A stretch of DNA of 64,000 nucleotides. Origin: Euclidia mi. Its lineage: Eukaryota; Arthropoda; Insecta; Lepidoptera; Erebidae. Shown one piece after another: positions 1 to 9,423 of this stretch. Below the pieces are notes generated by a model. It worked only from the letters and a program-made list of their open reading frames with translations. It was not told the DNA's origin and did no database searches. The stretch lies in NCBI GenBank assembly GCA_944739405.2, contig OX123209.2, positions 9,183,217 to 9,247,216 of the forward strand, written 5' to 3'. A program made the position numbers and the translations under genes. The stretch's first letter is position 1, and each line of letters starts with the position of its first letter.

Positions 1-1
1 A

Positions 2-274
2 TTAATTTTTCAGAGATAAAGTTGATTTCGAACCTTTTCTGAAAGTTGACTTTGAATTCATTAGATCGAAAATTCTGTCTATCATGTGCAGAAACTCCGT
101 AGTCGCTTTACTATTTTGAAAGTCAGGATGACCACGAACTCTCAAAAAATCTATTGCATCAGCAACTGATGAACTTATTACTTGGGCAACAAGCCTAACA
201 TTCATATTTTTATTTTTAAAATCTATAGGCGAAGCACTTAATTTATTGGCGAATTTCAAACCCTCACTGCTCAT
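2..274 (-). pseudogene. P-element/THAP9-like transposase fragment
   Basis: A 90-codon open stretch encodes a piece of the domain that follows the catalytic RNase H-like region in P-element transposases. It aligns by eye with the translation near 36095-36320 of this same window: both share the NVRLxAQ motif, a following SVADAxxF stretch and a conserved IDRI/FDLM or IND/LVDIL helix. The fragment is cut off by the window edge on one side and by the start of the gypsy-type pol at about 275 on the other. P-element transposases are DNA-binding cut-and-paste enzymes whose THAP zinc finger and catalytic core are both absent here. It is therefore a remnant, probably of the same family as the broken gene at 33.7-48.5 kb. 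Family call is fairly firm; no function is expected. Confidence 0.72.
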
Positions 275-277
275 TGG

Positions 278-929
278 TCCAAGAAAGACGGCGGGATAAG
301 ACCATGCGGTGATTACAGGCGATTGAACGCGATCACTAAGCCTGATCGCTACCCATACCGCGGCTTCAAGATTTTAAATATGTGTCAGCGGGCAAGAAAA
401 CTATATTTACCCGGCTAGACTTGAATAGAGCTTATCATTTAATTCCCATGGCCCCGAAGGATATTGAGAAAACAGCAATTAAAACGCCTTTTGGGTTATA
501 TGACTTTCCTAGAATGACGTTTGGTTTGAGGAATGCTGCGCAATCTTCCCAACGATTCATGGATACAGTAGTGTTACAAGGTTTTGATTTTTTATTCAAT
601 TTTATCGATGACGGAATCATAGCTAGCGAAGATCATATAACCCATAAGGAACATTTAAATGCTGTTTTTCAGAGGTTTAACGAATACGGTATTACCATAA
701 ATTTGTCGAAATGTGTTTTTGATGTGTCTAAATTAGAATTTTTAGGTTTTGAAGTCTCCACGGACGGTGTTCGCCCGTTAGAGGTCATAGTTCAAGCTAT
801 TGTAAATTTTCCGAAACCCGTAAAAGTAGAACAACTACGACGATTTTTAGGAATGGTCAATTTTTACAGTTTGCATATTCCGAGAGCCGTAGAGTATCAA
901 ACGGAATTAAACAATTACTTGCATAATTC
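278..929 (+). pseudogene. Ty3/gypsy reverse transcriptase fragment
   Basis: The translation begins with the KKDGGIRPCGDYRRLN motif typical of the Ty3/gypsy RT fingers, with a frame change before 382. It then continues through a TRLDLNRAYH block (first catalytic Asp), the TPFGLYDF/RMTFGLRNA block and the catalytic FIDD box near residue 75 of the 382-1068 frame. The thumb motif LRRFLGMVNFY follows. At 930 the coding sequence is interrupted by a small LTR-like insertion. The RT copies genomic RNA into DNA in cytoplasmic particles in intact members; this copy lacks gag and protease and cannot be autonomous. Confidence 0.8.
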
Positions 930-1134
930 TGTGGGGTCCTGCATAGGTATTCGAAAGCCGAAGCGTGAGAAGCGTCCGAGATGCGTTTGTGTGTGTGTGA
1001 CGTATGAGCGAGCTAAATTAGTTTGTAAGTTTAATAATTCAATAAACCTGTTGGCAGCTAACATCTGAGCATTTCACTTGTCTCCAAACTCCCTACATAA
1101 TACACGTACACAGTACAGTGACACATGACAATTC
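926..1134 (+). repeat. Solo LTR inserted in gypsy pol (4-bp TSD)
   Basis: A 201-bp segment (930-1130) begins TGTGGGG and ends CATGACA, giving the TG...CA termini of an LTR. It is flanked on both sides by the tetranucleotide attc (926-929 and 1131-1134). An AATAAA signal lies at about 1040. The flanking pol sequence is clearly one coding region interrupted by this piece, which is unrelated to it. A solo LTR left by LTR-LTR recombination is the simplest reading. The source element is not identified. Confidence 0.6.
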
Positions 1135-1711
1135 TAAGAAGCGCGATAAGACTCGTATTGAGTGGACAGATAATGCTACTGAGGTATTCAAGAAGTGGAA
1201 GGAAAGCTTACAAAGCGCCGCTACACCATCTTACCCTTTGCCCGACAGTAATTTAGCCCTAATGACCGACGCTTCAAACACTAGTGTTGGTGCAGTCTTA
1301 CAGCAGGAAGTACACGCAAATTGGCAACCAATTGGGTATTTTTCACAAACAATTAAGTATGGCTGAAATGAAATATCCTGCATACGATAGGGAATTGTTG
1401 GCAGTATTCAGTCAGACATTTCAAATATTTAATAGAGGGTCGAAATTTAACGATTTATACCATTGCAATTTGCTTTTTCTAAAATTAATTATGATAAAGA
1501 AAGTCGAAGGCGTAGACGCCAACTTTCTTATATCAGCGAATTCTGTACCGAAATTCGTTATATAAAAGTTAGCGATAACACCGTAGCGGATGTACTTTCT
1601 AGAATCGAAACGATAAGTTGTCCCACGCTACTCAACTTCGCAGAATTAGCCGACAAGCAGTGCAGTGACGAGTACCTAATGCAAGCTTTGCAACTATCAA
1701 ATGGCAACTAA
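1131..1711 (+). pseudogene. Ty3/gypsy RNase H domain, frameshifted
   Basis: Downstream of the solo LTR the pol resumes with the connection region, then an RNase H start (LMTDASNTSVGAVLQQ, carrying the first catalytic Asp) and GYFSQT...YDRELLAV blocks. The reading moves among three overlapping frames (1118-1366, 1284-1565, 1463-1711), so at least two frameshifts are present. RNase H degrades the RNA template during reverse transcription in live elements. Clearly inactive here. Confidence 0.7.
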
Positions 1712-1723
1712 CAGTTCAAGCGA

Positions 1724-1981
1724 ATGTCATTGCCCGACTGCGATAAGTATGTTTATTGCGAAATATCTACGAATAAAATTAGACCATATTTACCTTTAGC
1801 GTTTAATTCAGTACATAATCTTAGTCACCCAGGCATTAAAACTAGTAAACAATTAATAAAACAAAAGCTTTTTTGGCCTGACATGGACAGGGATATTGCC
1901 AAATGGGCAAGAGCCTGTTTACAGTGTCAACGTGGTAAAATTACAAGGCATACCGTATCAGGCATACCGTATCAGGTATAG
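1724..1981 (+). pseudogene. Ty3/gypsy integrase zinc-binding (H2C2) domain
   Basis: The open stretch contains HNLSHPGIKTSKQLI followed by FWPDMDRDIAKWARAC and LQCQRGK, the H-x-H...C-x2-C zinc-binding N-terminus of gypsy-type integrases. The DDE catalytic core that should follow is missing or unrecognisable after 1981. Position directly downstream of the RNase H remnant supports the assignment. Confidence 0.75.
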
Positions 1982-2700
1982 GTCACTTCGAAAGAGTTGA
2001 TCGCTTTCGGCATCTAAACATAGATATAGTAGATCCATTGCCTACGTCAATAGACTGAAGTTATATTCACTAATAATGGACTATAATCAAAGTCAGCCAG
2101 AGCAGAATAATGTGGCTATTGCCCAATCTGTAACAAACGAAAGTATTGGACAGAGAGTAAATTATTTGGAAATTATACTTATTATAATAGCCGTGGCACT
2201 TGTAATATAATTGTTGTGTCTGACCAGGACACAGTGTAAGAAACGGGTTACGGGTTCGAACCTGGTTGCGTAAGGAAGCAGCTATGGTCGGTTTGTCTCC
2301 ACCGGTGGTCAAGATCCAGACGGTCCAACCACCAACCGTTCAGCATCCTAACGATGCCTATTGACAGTGTGACGAAAATTTTGTGTTCATATGACGTGTT
2401 TTTTCACTAATATGTGTGTTACGTGTCAAAATTAACTAAAAGTTAAGTAAGTAGGTATGTAAAATTATAGTATGAATGTGTATTTTTCTTCGATTGGGGA
2501 TATGCATAAATAGATTTTATTTCTTTTGTGTAAGGGGGGCTACTGTAGGGACACAGATGTATTTGTATGCGGAATGTGAATTTTTATGTATGTATGCATT
2601 TAGTGGCGGCTGCGTCCGCCGACTAAGTTTTCAGTCGCAAATCAAACAATGAAACATGGAATTACTTGAAAGACGTGTTTCCATTCCTCACCAATACTAA

Positions 2701-3293
2701 ACCCTTCTGATAAGTACATTGAATTATACATAATTACCCATACACAACGACACTTAAATTTTCGAAATGAAAATAAGAAAGTTAAATAAGCCACACAGCT
2801 TTTAAACAGAAGTCTCGCTCATGCTTTGCAGCTTTGCGAAGATACACTTTGTCCCTCTAAAGTCTTCATAATATTATTTCATTACTTGTTCGATATTTTC
2901 AATTCGAGATTCTAGTGACAAATTCGGTTTTAAGAAGAAATATTATCTTTTCTAAAAAGAGCTAAAAGTATATACTTGAATTGCGCATTTATTATAAAAA
3001 CAGAATTACCCGACGTAGACATGTAATTATGAAAATAACTAAAAAGAAGCTCGTCCAGTGTAAAAATCGAAAACTGGGTTTTTCAGGATTTCGATTTGAA
3101 ACGAAAGCCTTAAATATTTATATACGTCTCTTGTTCAAAATGAGAAAAGACTGAGCTACATTTCTACATACAGGTTCAGCCAAGACCACACTGAAATAAT
3201 GTTTGGAGAAACGTCGACACGGAGGGTATAATAATAACCTAAACACAAACCAATTCCAAGGAATTTATAAAGAAATGTTCAATCATTTGGAAT
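2701..3293. other. AT-rich sequence, no gene seen
   Basis: No open frame with recognisable domains, no inverted terminal repeat and no RNA gene were found. It may contain the rest of the gypsy-type 3' LTR. Confidence 0.4.
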
Positions 3294-3412
3294 TACATAC
3301 AAACATACATAGACTCACGCCTGTTTCCCCGAAGGGGTAGGCAGAGGCATATTAAACGCCCACTTTTCGCCAGTGTTTTGATCCCACGTAATAGGTGGCG
3401 AGCCTATTGCCG
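3294..3412 (-). repeat. Lepidopteran SINE, 3' portion (reverse orientation)
   Basis: Read on the minus strand this is the same sequence as the 3' parts of the SINEs at 48811-48935 and 52020-52300. It has a GGCAATAGGCTCGCC block, a CTGGCGAAAAGTGGG block and a CTCTGCCTACCCCTTCGGG block, then a GCGTGAGTCTATGTATG tail. The 3' 45 bases also match the end of the RTE-like LINE at about 60030-60085. The copy lacks the 5' head seen at 52020. Confidence 0.75.
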
Positions 3413-3546
3413 CTTATTGGGACATTTTGTTTGCCAGAGCCTCGTCCGTTGATCGGCAGGTGCACCACTTGCAGGTGAGGTTGGCTTGGGACCCTAAGTT
3501 CTTGGTAGGAACCCTATGCACCATTTGGGATTATGATCTTCTTTTA

Positions 3547-3780
3547 CAGGTAATTGTATTACGGTAGAATATTTTCCGATGCCTAATTGCTCATCAGCAG
3601 TAAAAAAACAATAAGAGCACGTGCGACAGACGGGTTCTTAATGAAAATTCGATTTTGGATGATATTAATAAGTTGGAAAGTGATAAAGTATCGGCAGAAA
3701 ATGTGTCCCTTGTGACAGATTTACCTCATAACGATCATCACTCGTGTAATGCGGAACAAATAATAGAATATCTTTCTGTA
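3547..3780 (+). other. Exon-like open stretch of unknown origin
   Basis: A splice-acceptor-like TTTTACAG ends at about 3548, and a donor-like GTAAGT follows an open frame at 3779. The translated text is acidic and serine-rich, with an AEQIIEYL end, and matches nothing I recognise. It might be a displaced exon of a THAP/P-element-type gene, since fragments of that family occur elsewhere in the window, but this is speculative. Confidence 0.18.
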
Positions 3781-3909
3781 AGTTTAAAATGTAAAGTGTG
3801 TAGTTTCTCCTTGTCCATGAATGAAAGTTATGGTTACATAAACTCATCACTTTTAAAAATATGGGTGGTTTGTGTTTTGCGACACGTGATGTGTTTTGGT
3901 TTGCTTTAA

Positions 3910-4350
3910 ATAAGAATTGTATTTGAAAGAAATTCAAAGAAAATAACTCCTATTTTAATAATTGTCAAGACTTAACGCGATTACAATACAGCAATTATAA
4001 CACTTTACAGTCTAATGTATTCGATACTTTGTTTCAGCATTCCATGAATCAAACATATTCAATCATAGATTGCAACTTATTCGAGCTATTATACAAAAGT
4101 ATCTAAACGTCCGGTTCTATCATGAGCACAAACAATCCATTTATTAAAATTATGTCAAAAAGACAAAAAAAAAATAAGTTGAACTTATAAATGAATAACG
4201 AACAATTAATAAATTAAAATCTCAACTGCGAATTCAACTTTTAAAGGAGAATGTGCAAAAGTAAGCATTTGCAGCATAGTAAAGTATATATATAAACTAT
4301 GCTGCAAAATCAAATTAATATAGAAATTATTTTTCTTATTTTTTTACAAA
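3910..4350. other. AT-rich sequence, no gene seen
   Basis: Only short frames and low-complexity A/T stretches are visible up to the mariner terminus. Confidence 0.4.
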
Positions 4351-4351
4351 G

Positions 4352-4803
4352 TACGAGGGGAGTTCAATGTATTCTCGGTATCGATGTGATATACTAATGA
4401 TAAGGGTAATTTAATTATCTCATTAGTTAATGACACTCTTTGAGGGTATAAATACAAAATTTCATTTAATTGCCACCATTAGTATTCAAGATATCATTGC
4501 GAAAAGACAACTATGATGACTGATTCGACAATGGTGAAAAAAATCGAGCATCGTGCAGTGATAAAATTCCTCACAAAACAAGGAAAAACTCAAAAAATTA
4601 TGCATGAAGAAATGGTGGCTGTTTACCAAGATTCTGCGCATGCATTATCTACAATTCAGAAGTGGTCAAGTGAATTCAAACGGGGTAGAGAGAGCATTGA
4701 AGACGATCCCCGCGCTGGTGGGCTAATTTGTGTCGCTACTGAAGAAAACGTCAAATTAGTCGAAAAACTTGTACTTGAAGATGCCCTAGATGGAAGATAT
4801 CCC
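4352..4803 (+). pseudogene. mariner transposase N-terminus (truncated element)
   Basis: The frame at 4513-4803 encodes the paired helix-turn-helix N-terminus of mariner transposases. Recognisable blocks are VEHRAVIKFL-like, then KTQKxxHEEMVAVYxDSA, then a WSSEFKRGRESIEDDPRAG linker, which matches the mariner pattern closely. A possible terminal repeat (TACGAGGGGAGTTCAATG) lies at 4352, about 160 bp upstream. The catalytic DD34D domain is absent, because the sequence runs into the terminal repeat of the following Tc1-like element at 4796. Mariner transposases bind their terminal repeats through this domain. The piece cannot be active. Confidence 0.8.
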
Positions 4804-4875
4804 TAGACTTTGTTGATGTGTGTATATAATACATACATGTATATAATACACACATCAACAAAGTCTAGGGATATC
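4796..4875. repeat. 80-bp palindrome made of two Tc1-like terminal repeats
   Basis: A 30-base arm at 4796-4825 (GATATCCCTAGACTTTGTTG then ATGTGTGTAT) is repeated as its exact reverse complement at 4846-4875. The same arm, one base different at its outer end, occurs again at 6415-6443 as the right end of the Tc1-like element. The left element end is therefore duplicated head to head. Two abutting insertions or an aberrant transposition could explain this. Confidence 0.75.
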
Positions 4876-6443
4876 TTAATCCTAAATTATTTACGAGTTT
4901 ATAGTTTAGAACCTTGTTAGTTTCCACAAAAAGTTTATATACAGATTAAAACCTCTTTTATTCTATTTTCAAAATTTGAACATGGAAAGAAAAAAAACAA
5001 AATAATAAACAAAATATGGCGGCAAATTTGCTAGTAATTCGTTACATTAAAGAAAGTTAAAACTGTTTTATTATAATTATTAATGAAAAGGGTTTTTAAT
5101 TGTTTTTCTTTTTTAATTTAACGTGACGTACGAACTTTAAAAGTCATGTCACGTCGTCATTTGAGTCGAGATGAAATGTTACGAGCCGTGGGCATGTTAG
5201 AAAATGGTGCAATTCAACGCGTCGTTGCTGAGGCCCTACATACCAGTCAAAATGTGATATCAAGGTTGTGGTCACGTTATCGCAGTACTGGAGATGTGGC
5301 CGAACAGCACACAGGTAGATATCGTGTTACTACGCAGAGACAGGATCGATTTCTCCAAATGACCGCCAGAAGACAACCCAATATCACAGCGCTGCAACTA
5401 GTGCAAAGGCTCCAGGAGGACCACCAGCTGCTGGTAAGCGACCAAACCGTGCGAAGAAGGTTACATGAAGTTGATCTTCATGCTCGAAGACCATTGCGTG
5501 TTCCAGCATTGCGACGTGGCAATCGCGGTCGGCGGCTTTCGTGGGCTCGGGAGCATTTACCATGGAGTGACGAACAATGGTCTTTGGTGCTGTTCACCGA
5601 TGAGTCCCGGTTTGGGTTTCACCCGGATTCACGAAGAACACGCGTTTGGAGAGCTCCAGGGAGAGTTAGCCGTCTACGGCACCCTCAGGAGGTCCACCCA
5701 TACCAAGGCGGGACAATCATGGTGTGGGCAGGAATTCGTCTTGGCGGACGAACCCAACTCGTTTGGATCCAAGGCAGCATGACTGCACAAAAATACCACT
5801 AGGAGGTAGTAGAGCCCGTTATTGTCCCACACAGAACTCAAATAGGCCATGAATTTCTACTCATGCACGATAATGCTCCTTGCCATACGGCGCGGCTGGT
5901 ATCGACCGCTCTCCGAGAGCACGATATTCAAGTTTTGGATTGGCCTGCACAGTCGCCCGACTTAAATCCTATCGAGCATGCCTGGGACATGTTACAACGA
6001 AAAGCTTTGAGAGATTTTCCACCAAATTTGACGACTGAACAACAACTTTACGAACACTTGCAAAGGACATGGGACCTCATACCGCAGCAAGACATTGACA
6101 ATTTAATTTTAAGTATTAACAATCGATGTCGATGTGTAATCAATGTAAGAGGTGGCAACACTGATTATTAATGATTAGATTTTACAAGATTTTTTCCATT
6201 TTTATTAAAATTAATAGTTTTTTAAGAAGAAATGTTTGTTGTTATCATACTAATTTTCCATGATGATTAAAAAAATTTTTTTTTTTATTTAAAACAAAAA
6301 AAAAACACGAAATGTTTTTTATTTTTATTAAAGACCTTAAAATAATCTATGATTCTTCTATTTACTGTATCAGAAAATTCTTCATAGATTTTTAGATATT
6401 TGATGAAATATAAAATATCCCTAGACTTTGTTGATGTGTGTAT
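4847..6443 (+). mobile_element. Tc1-like DNA transposon with 29-bp terminal inverted repeats
   Basis: Inverted copies of a 29-base terminal repeat at 4847-4875 and 6415-6443 bracket a Tc1-type transposase. At 1.6 kb this is the usual length for the superfamily. The 5' flank carries an additional inverted copy of the terminus, described separately. Confidence 0.8.
5146..6171 (+). pseudogene. Tc1-like transposase, one in-frame stop
   Basis: The frame starts MSRRHLSRDEMLRAVGML, the paired-like helix-turn-helix that binds the terminal repeats, and a basic linker follows. The catalytic domain has the first Asp in LFTDESRFGF and the second in MHDNAPCH. The Glu is in SPDLNPIEHAWD, 34 residues after the second Asp, so it is a DD34E enzyme of the Tc1 branch. 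A TAG at about 5800 splits the frame into 218 and 102 codons with no frame change, and otherwise the length (about 340 codons) is normal. The enzyme would cut and paste the element at TA sites. This copy is probably inactive unless the stop is read through. Confidence 0.88.
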
Positions 6444-6454
6444 GTATACCTAAC

Positions 6455-6683
6455 TGAACATTGACGAAAGAAAGTTCTTCAATATGACTGTGCTGCCCTA
6501 CCATTCTTTCCATTAGGACACTGTAATGTCCTTCGTCCAGGTGCCCAGAAAATAGCAAGTTATAAACAATTTCGCCAGTACCATAGTCAGTAATCGTATT
6601 ACTGTTTTCCAGGTGAACTCTGAATTGACACTCGGGATATAGACACGTTTAGTTCTCCAGCGGTAAATAGACAACCGACCTAC
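6455..6683 (+). other. Upstream part of Penelope-like remnant, no intact frame
   Basis: Short broken frames precede the GIY-YIG region. I could not recognise RT motifs in this stretch. Confidence 0.3.
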
Positions 6684-7268
6684 ATGCCCTACATTAGAGG
6701 TGTTACGGATAAAATAGGAGACAAGTTAAAAAACTACTCCATTCCGACAGTATTTACACCAGGGGCCAAAGTATACAACATGGTGGGCACACCAAAGGAT
6801 GTTCTACCGCTACAAACCCCAGGTGTCTATAAAATCAACTGCAGCTGCGGAAGCTCTTACATAGGGCAAACGAAGCGGACTATCGCTGAACGTATAAAGG
6901 AGCACATCGCAGCTGTAAAGAACCGTCAAACGAACAAATCGGCGATTGCGGAACATTTACTTCAATCGGGCACCAATCACTGGATTGAATTTCATCGTCC
7001 CCAAGTCCTCTCCACGGAACGCCACTTTTACCCAAGAGTTGTGCGTGAAGCGATTGAAATCAGAAAACATAAAAATTTCAATCGGGAAGAGGGCTTCAAA
7101 TTGTCATCGGCGTGGAATCCTGTGATTCGGCTAACAACACCCCACTTTAACGCGCAGTCGGCGAATGTTCAATATACAGATACGGTTAGTGTGTTTTGCG
7201 CCGGTACTTCGAATATCAACGACCCGGGGGTAGAAATAGAATCTTCTACCTCGCACTCGGAGACATGA
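6684..7268 (+). pseudogene. Penelope-like element: GIY-YIG endonuclease end
   Basis: The 194-codon frame begins in the typical Penelope-like linker (LPYIRGVTDKIG-like), then shows the GIY-YIG nuclease core. GVYKINCSCG carries the GIY-type motif plus a CxC, and SYIGQTKRTIAERIKEH carries the YIG motif and the catalytic Arg. A conserved NKSAIAEH block and EAIEIRKH...GFKLSSAWNPVI near residues 130-155 match the family. Penelope-like elements fuse this endonuclease C-terminal to RT; the RT domain is missing, so the copy is 5'-truncated. The C-terminal residues after about 160 look like untranslated tail read in frame. Confidence 0.82.
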
Positions 7269-7388
7269 CATCGCCACACCAGTCAGCTTGCGACCACGGG
7301 ACGTGCAACCGTCTCGAAACGTCAAGCAAAATAAGGTATGTAAATTCCTAATTTGCATGTTCGCGTTAATTCCCGTCTATATACACTA

Positions 7389-8491
7389 GTCACAAAAATT
7401 AAGGGATATAAAAAAAATTCCAAATTTTTGGGTGATTTTCAACAAGCTGTAACTCCGAGGAAAATGGTCGTACAGAAAAAATAAAAAAAAACAAATTGTA
7501 GCTCCAAGTGTCTAGTTTTCAGATCTGACCATGAAAAATTTTTGTCATGTCCAGGTCTGGAGAAATCCTAAGAAAACTGCCGAAAAAAAATTTTTCCAAA
7601 TTTTTTCCCGTCTAAAAAAAGGTCCACGGGCTTCAAAAAAATTTTTTTGATTGTTTCGTTCAAAAGCTCTTCTAGGGAATTTAATACTCTTTAATTTGGC
7701 CTATTCAAAAAGCCTGTACGACGATTTGCCGCGGAGTTATCGTCAATCAAAGCAAAAAAGTTCTTTTTGACTTTGATATTCAATAACTTCGGAAATAATG
7801 ATCGTACAGGAAATCGAAGGAGGGTTTTGAAAACTGCACGATATTCTCTATAAGAAAATGTAAACATCTTTCAGAAAAAAAATTTTTTTGAATTGAAAAC
7901 TCGGACTGAAAAAAAGACAAAAATTCGCATAATTAAGGATATTTGGATAACTTGGTATAACTTTGGATAAAATGGATGAACGAAGGATATCGTCGGTAAT
8001 TTTTCAACCTCTAAGTGTCCCCTAAAATCCCTCAAAAATTTAAAGCGCTGCGATTTTTTTTTCATTGTGCCCCGAAGCTTCAAATTCTTTGTTTTTGCAA
8101 AAATCACCATTATGAGCAATTTTGTGATTTTTATTCATTTTTTCAATGAAAAAAATTTTTTTCTCTCTAAAATCTTTATTTTTTCGATTAAAGAGATTGA
8201 TTTTTTAAAAAAATTTGAAAAAAAAAAAAACAATTTTTTTCAATTTTTTCGAATTTTTTTTTCAAAATTTTCTCGATTTTTTCGACTGCTGTTTTACCGC
8301 CGGCATTAGCGTTACCCAAAGCGTACCACGCGGAGGTTGCTCGGTCGGATTTACGCTTCTGTGTGTGTGTGTGTGTGTGTGCTTCTGTGTGTTTGTCTGT
8401 CTGTCTGCAGCTGTTGAAGTACCTCTGTACGCACGGCAGTAACAGTTCAGTATCGTGTATTGCCACCTCTGTTCTGAATCACAGCTCGTAA
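7389..8491 (-). mobile_element. Tc1-like family B, 3' half, cut off by telomeric repeats
   Basis: The segment is the reverse complement of 25690-26855. It runs from the terminal repeat (GTCACAAAAATTAAGGG, flanked by TA at 7387-7388) through a long AT-rich 3' untranslated region to the last codons of the transposase (QNRGGNTRY-type end) near 8440-8480. At 8491 it stops abruptly and (TTAGG)n begins. The (TG)n tract inside has 11 units, against 40 in the other copy. The rest of the transposase gene is absent. Confidence 0.85.
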
Positions 8492-8514
8492 GTTAGGTTA
8501 GGTTAGGTTAGGTT
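8492..8514 (+). repeat. Telomere-type (TTAGG)n tract
   Basis: Four and a half GTTAG units form the insect telomere repeat. The tract abuts a T-run that is the poly(A) end of the minus-strand TRAS-like element. Confidence 0.9.
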
Positions 8515-8539
8515 TTTTTTTTTTTTTTTTTTTTTTTTC

Positions 8540-9041
8540 ATGCACCCGTCATCACAGGGTGTTGTCTCCTACCGTCGAGGAACGACCTTGTATACCGTCA
8601 CCTTTCTCATACCTTGTACTTTAACTGTACCATACATCCTTGCCGCATATTCTATCATTCTTTCATTCAATCTCGTTCATAACATCAGTGGGGGGGTCAC
8701 CCACATCCTTATCCTACTTCTTACTTATCGCTATTGGGACTTTCGCCAGGGTTCTTTATTGACATTTTGCGCCCTTTCTTTATTTACTTCCCTTATCTTA
8801 GCTTTAACTATTTTACATTTATACTTATACTAGCTTATTCTTAATATCTTATCCTAGGGTCTTATTTTTAAAATACATTAATCCATTTTTATTCTATGTT
8901 GCACATAGCTTTGGGTGTTTTCCAATCTCATGAGAGTTAGGAACTGACTCATTCCTGGTTTTGCGACTTATTATTTACTTATCCTAACGCCATTTTTTGT
9001 ATGTTTCTATGTATATATACCAATATATAATAGAACACACT
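8540..9041 (-). other. 3' untranslated region of the TRAS-like element
   Basis: No coding frame on the minus strand with recognisable domains. Pyrimidine-rich on the plus strand. Lies between the residual post-ORF1 frame and the poly(A). Confidence 0.4.
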
Positions 9042-9413
9042 TTAAGTAGCAATACGTGGTTTTCCAACTTTTATAACTTGTGTGACAACCTTTACAAGTC
9101 TGTCCCCGCCCAACTCTGATCCCTTCCTCATTCTGTCCGGAGCTGTCCTTGTGGTCCGCTGATCCGTTTTTGTAATTCCTTTACCTCCTGCGTGGGCGTG
9201 TGGCCAGAGCAAGTTTATCTTGTTCTGGCAAGATTCGGCTGTTGGTTTATCTTTTGCCTTCACCGCAAGGAGGCAAAGGCAGTTTAGGTTTTCCACGGTC
9301 TTGATCTGCTCCAGTATCTCGATGAATAGTGGTATTCCGCAATCCGTGACCAATTTTCGTTTTTTGCCACGAAAGTCTGGCCGATTGGCCTCGGTGTATT
9401 GGATCTTCAACAT
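9042..9413 (-). pseudogene. Residual frame after ORF1 of TRAS-like element
   Basis: A 123-codon frame opens 10 bases after the ORF1 stop with MLKIQ, the place and look of an ORF2 start in R1-clade elements. What follows shows none of the expected endonuclease motifs. It is basic and lysine-rich and ends at 9042. It is probably a junction product of the ORF2 deletion, or read-through of the 3' region. No function is proposed. Confidence 0.35.
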
Positions 9414-9423
9414 ATGGGGGCCC

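Larger units (their letters stand above)
275..2700 (+). mobile_element. Degenerate Ty3/gypsy-type LTR retrotransposon, 5'-truncated
   Basis: Ordered RT, RNase H and integrase zinc-binding fragments lie on the plus strand, broken by frameshifts. The 5' LTR, gag and protease are absent: the pol sequence begins abruptly after the P-element fragment. A purine run at 2531-2539 followed by TGTAGGGACAC at 2544 looks like a polypurine tract and the start of a 3' LTR, but its far end was not found. Insect gypsy-type elements include errantiviruses; no envelope gene is visible. The copy is dead. Confidence 0.7.

Noticed and set aside
2251..2262. GGGTTCGAACCT resembling a tRNA gene B box
   Set aside because: No A box at proper distance and no cloverleaf; likely coincidence in degraded retroelement DNA.
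8067..8442. Phe/Lys-rich and Cys-Val-rich frames
   Set aside because: AT-rich transposon 3' region and (TG)n tract; no coding evidence.
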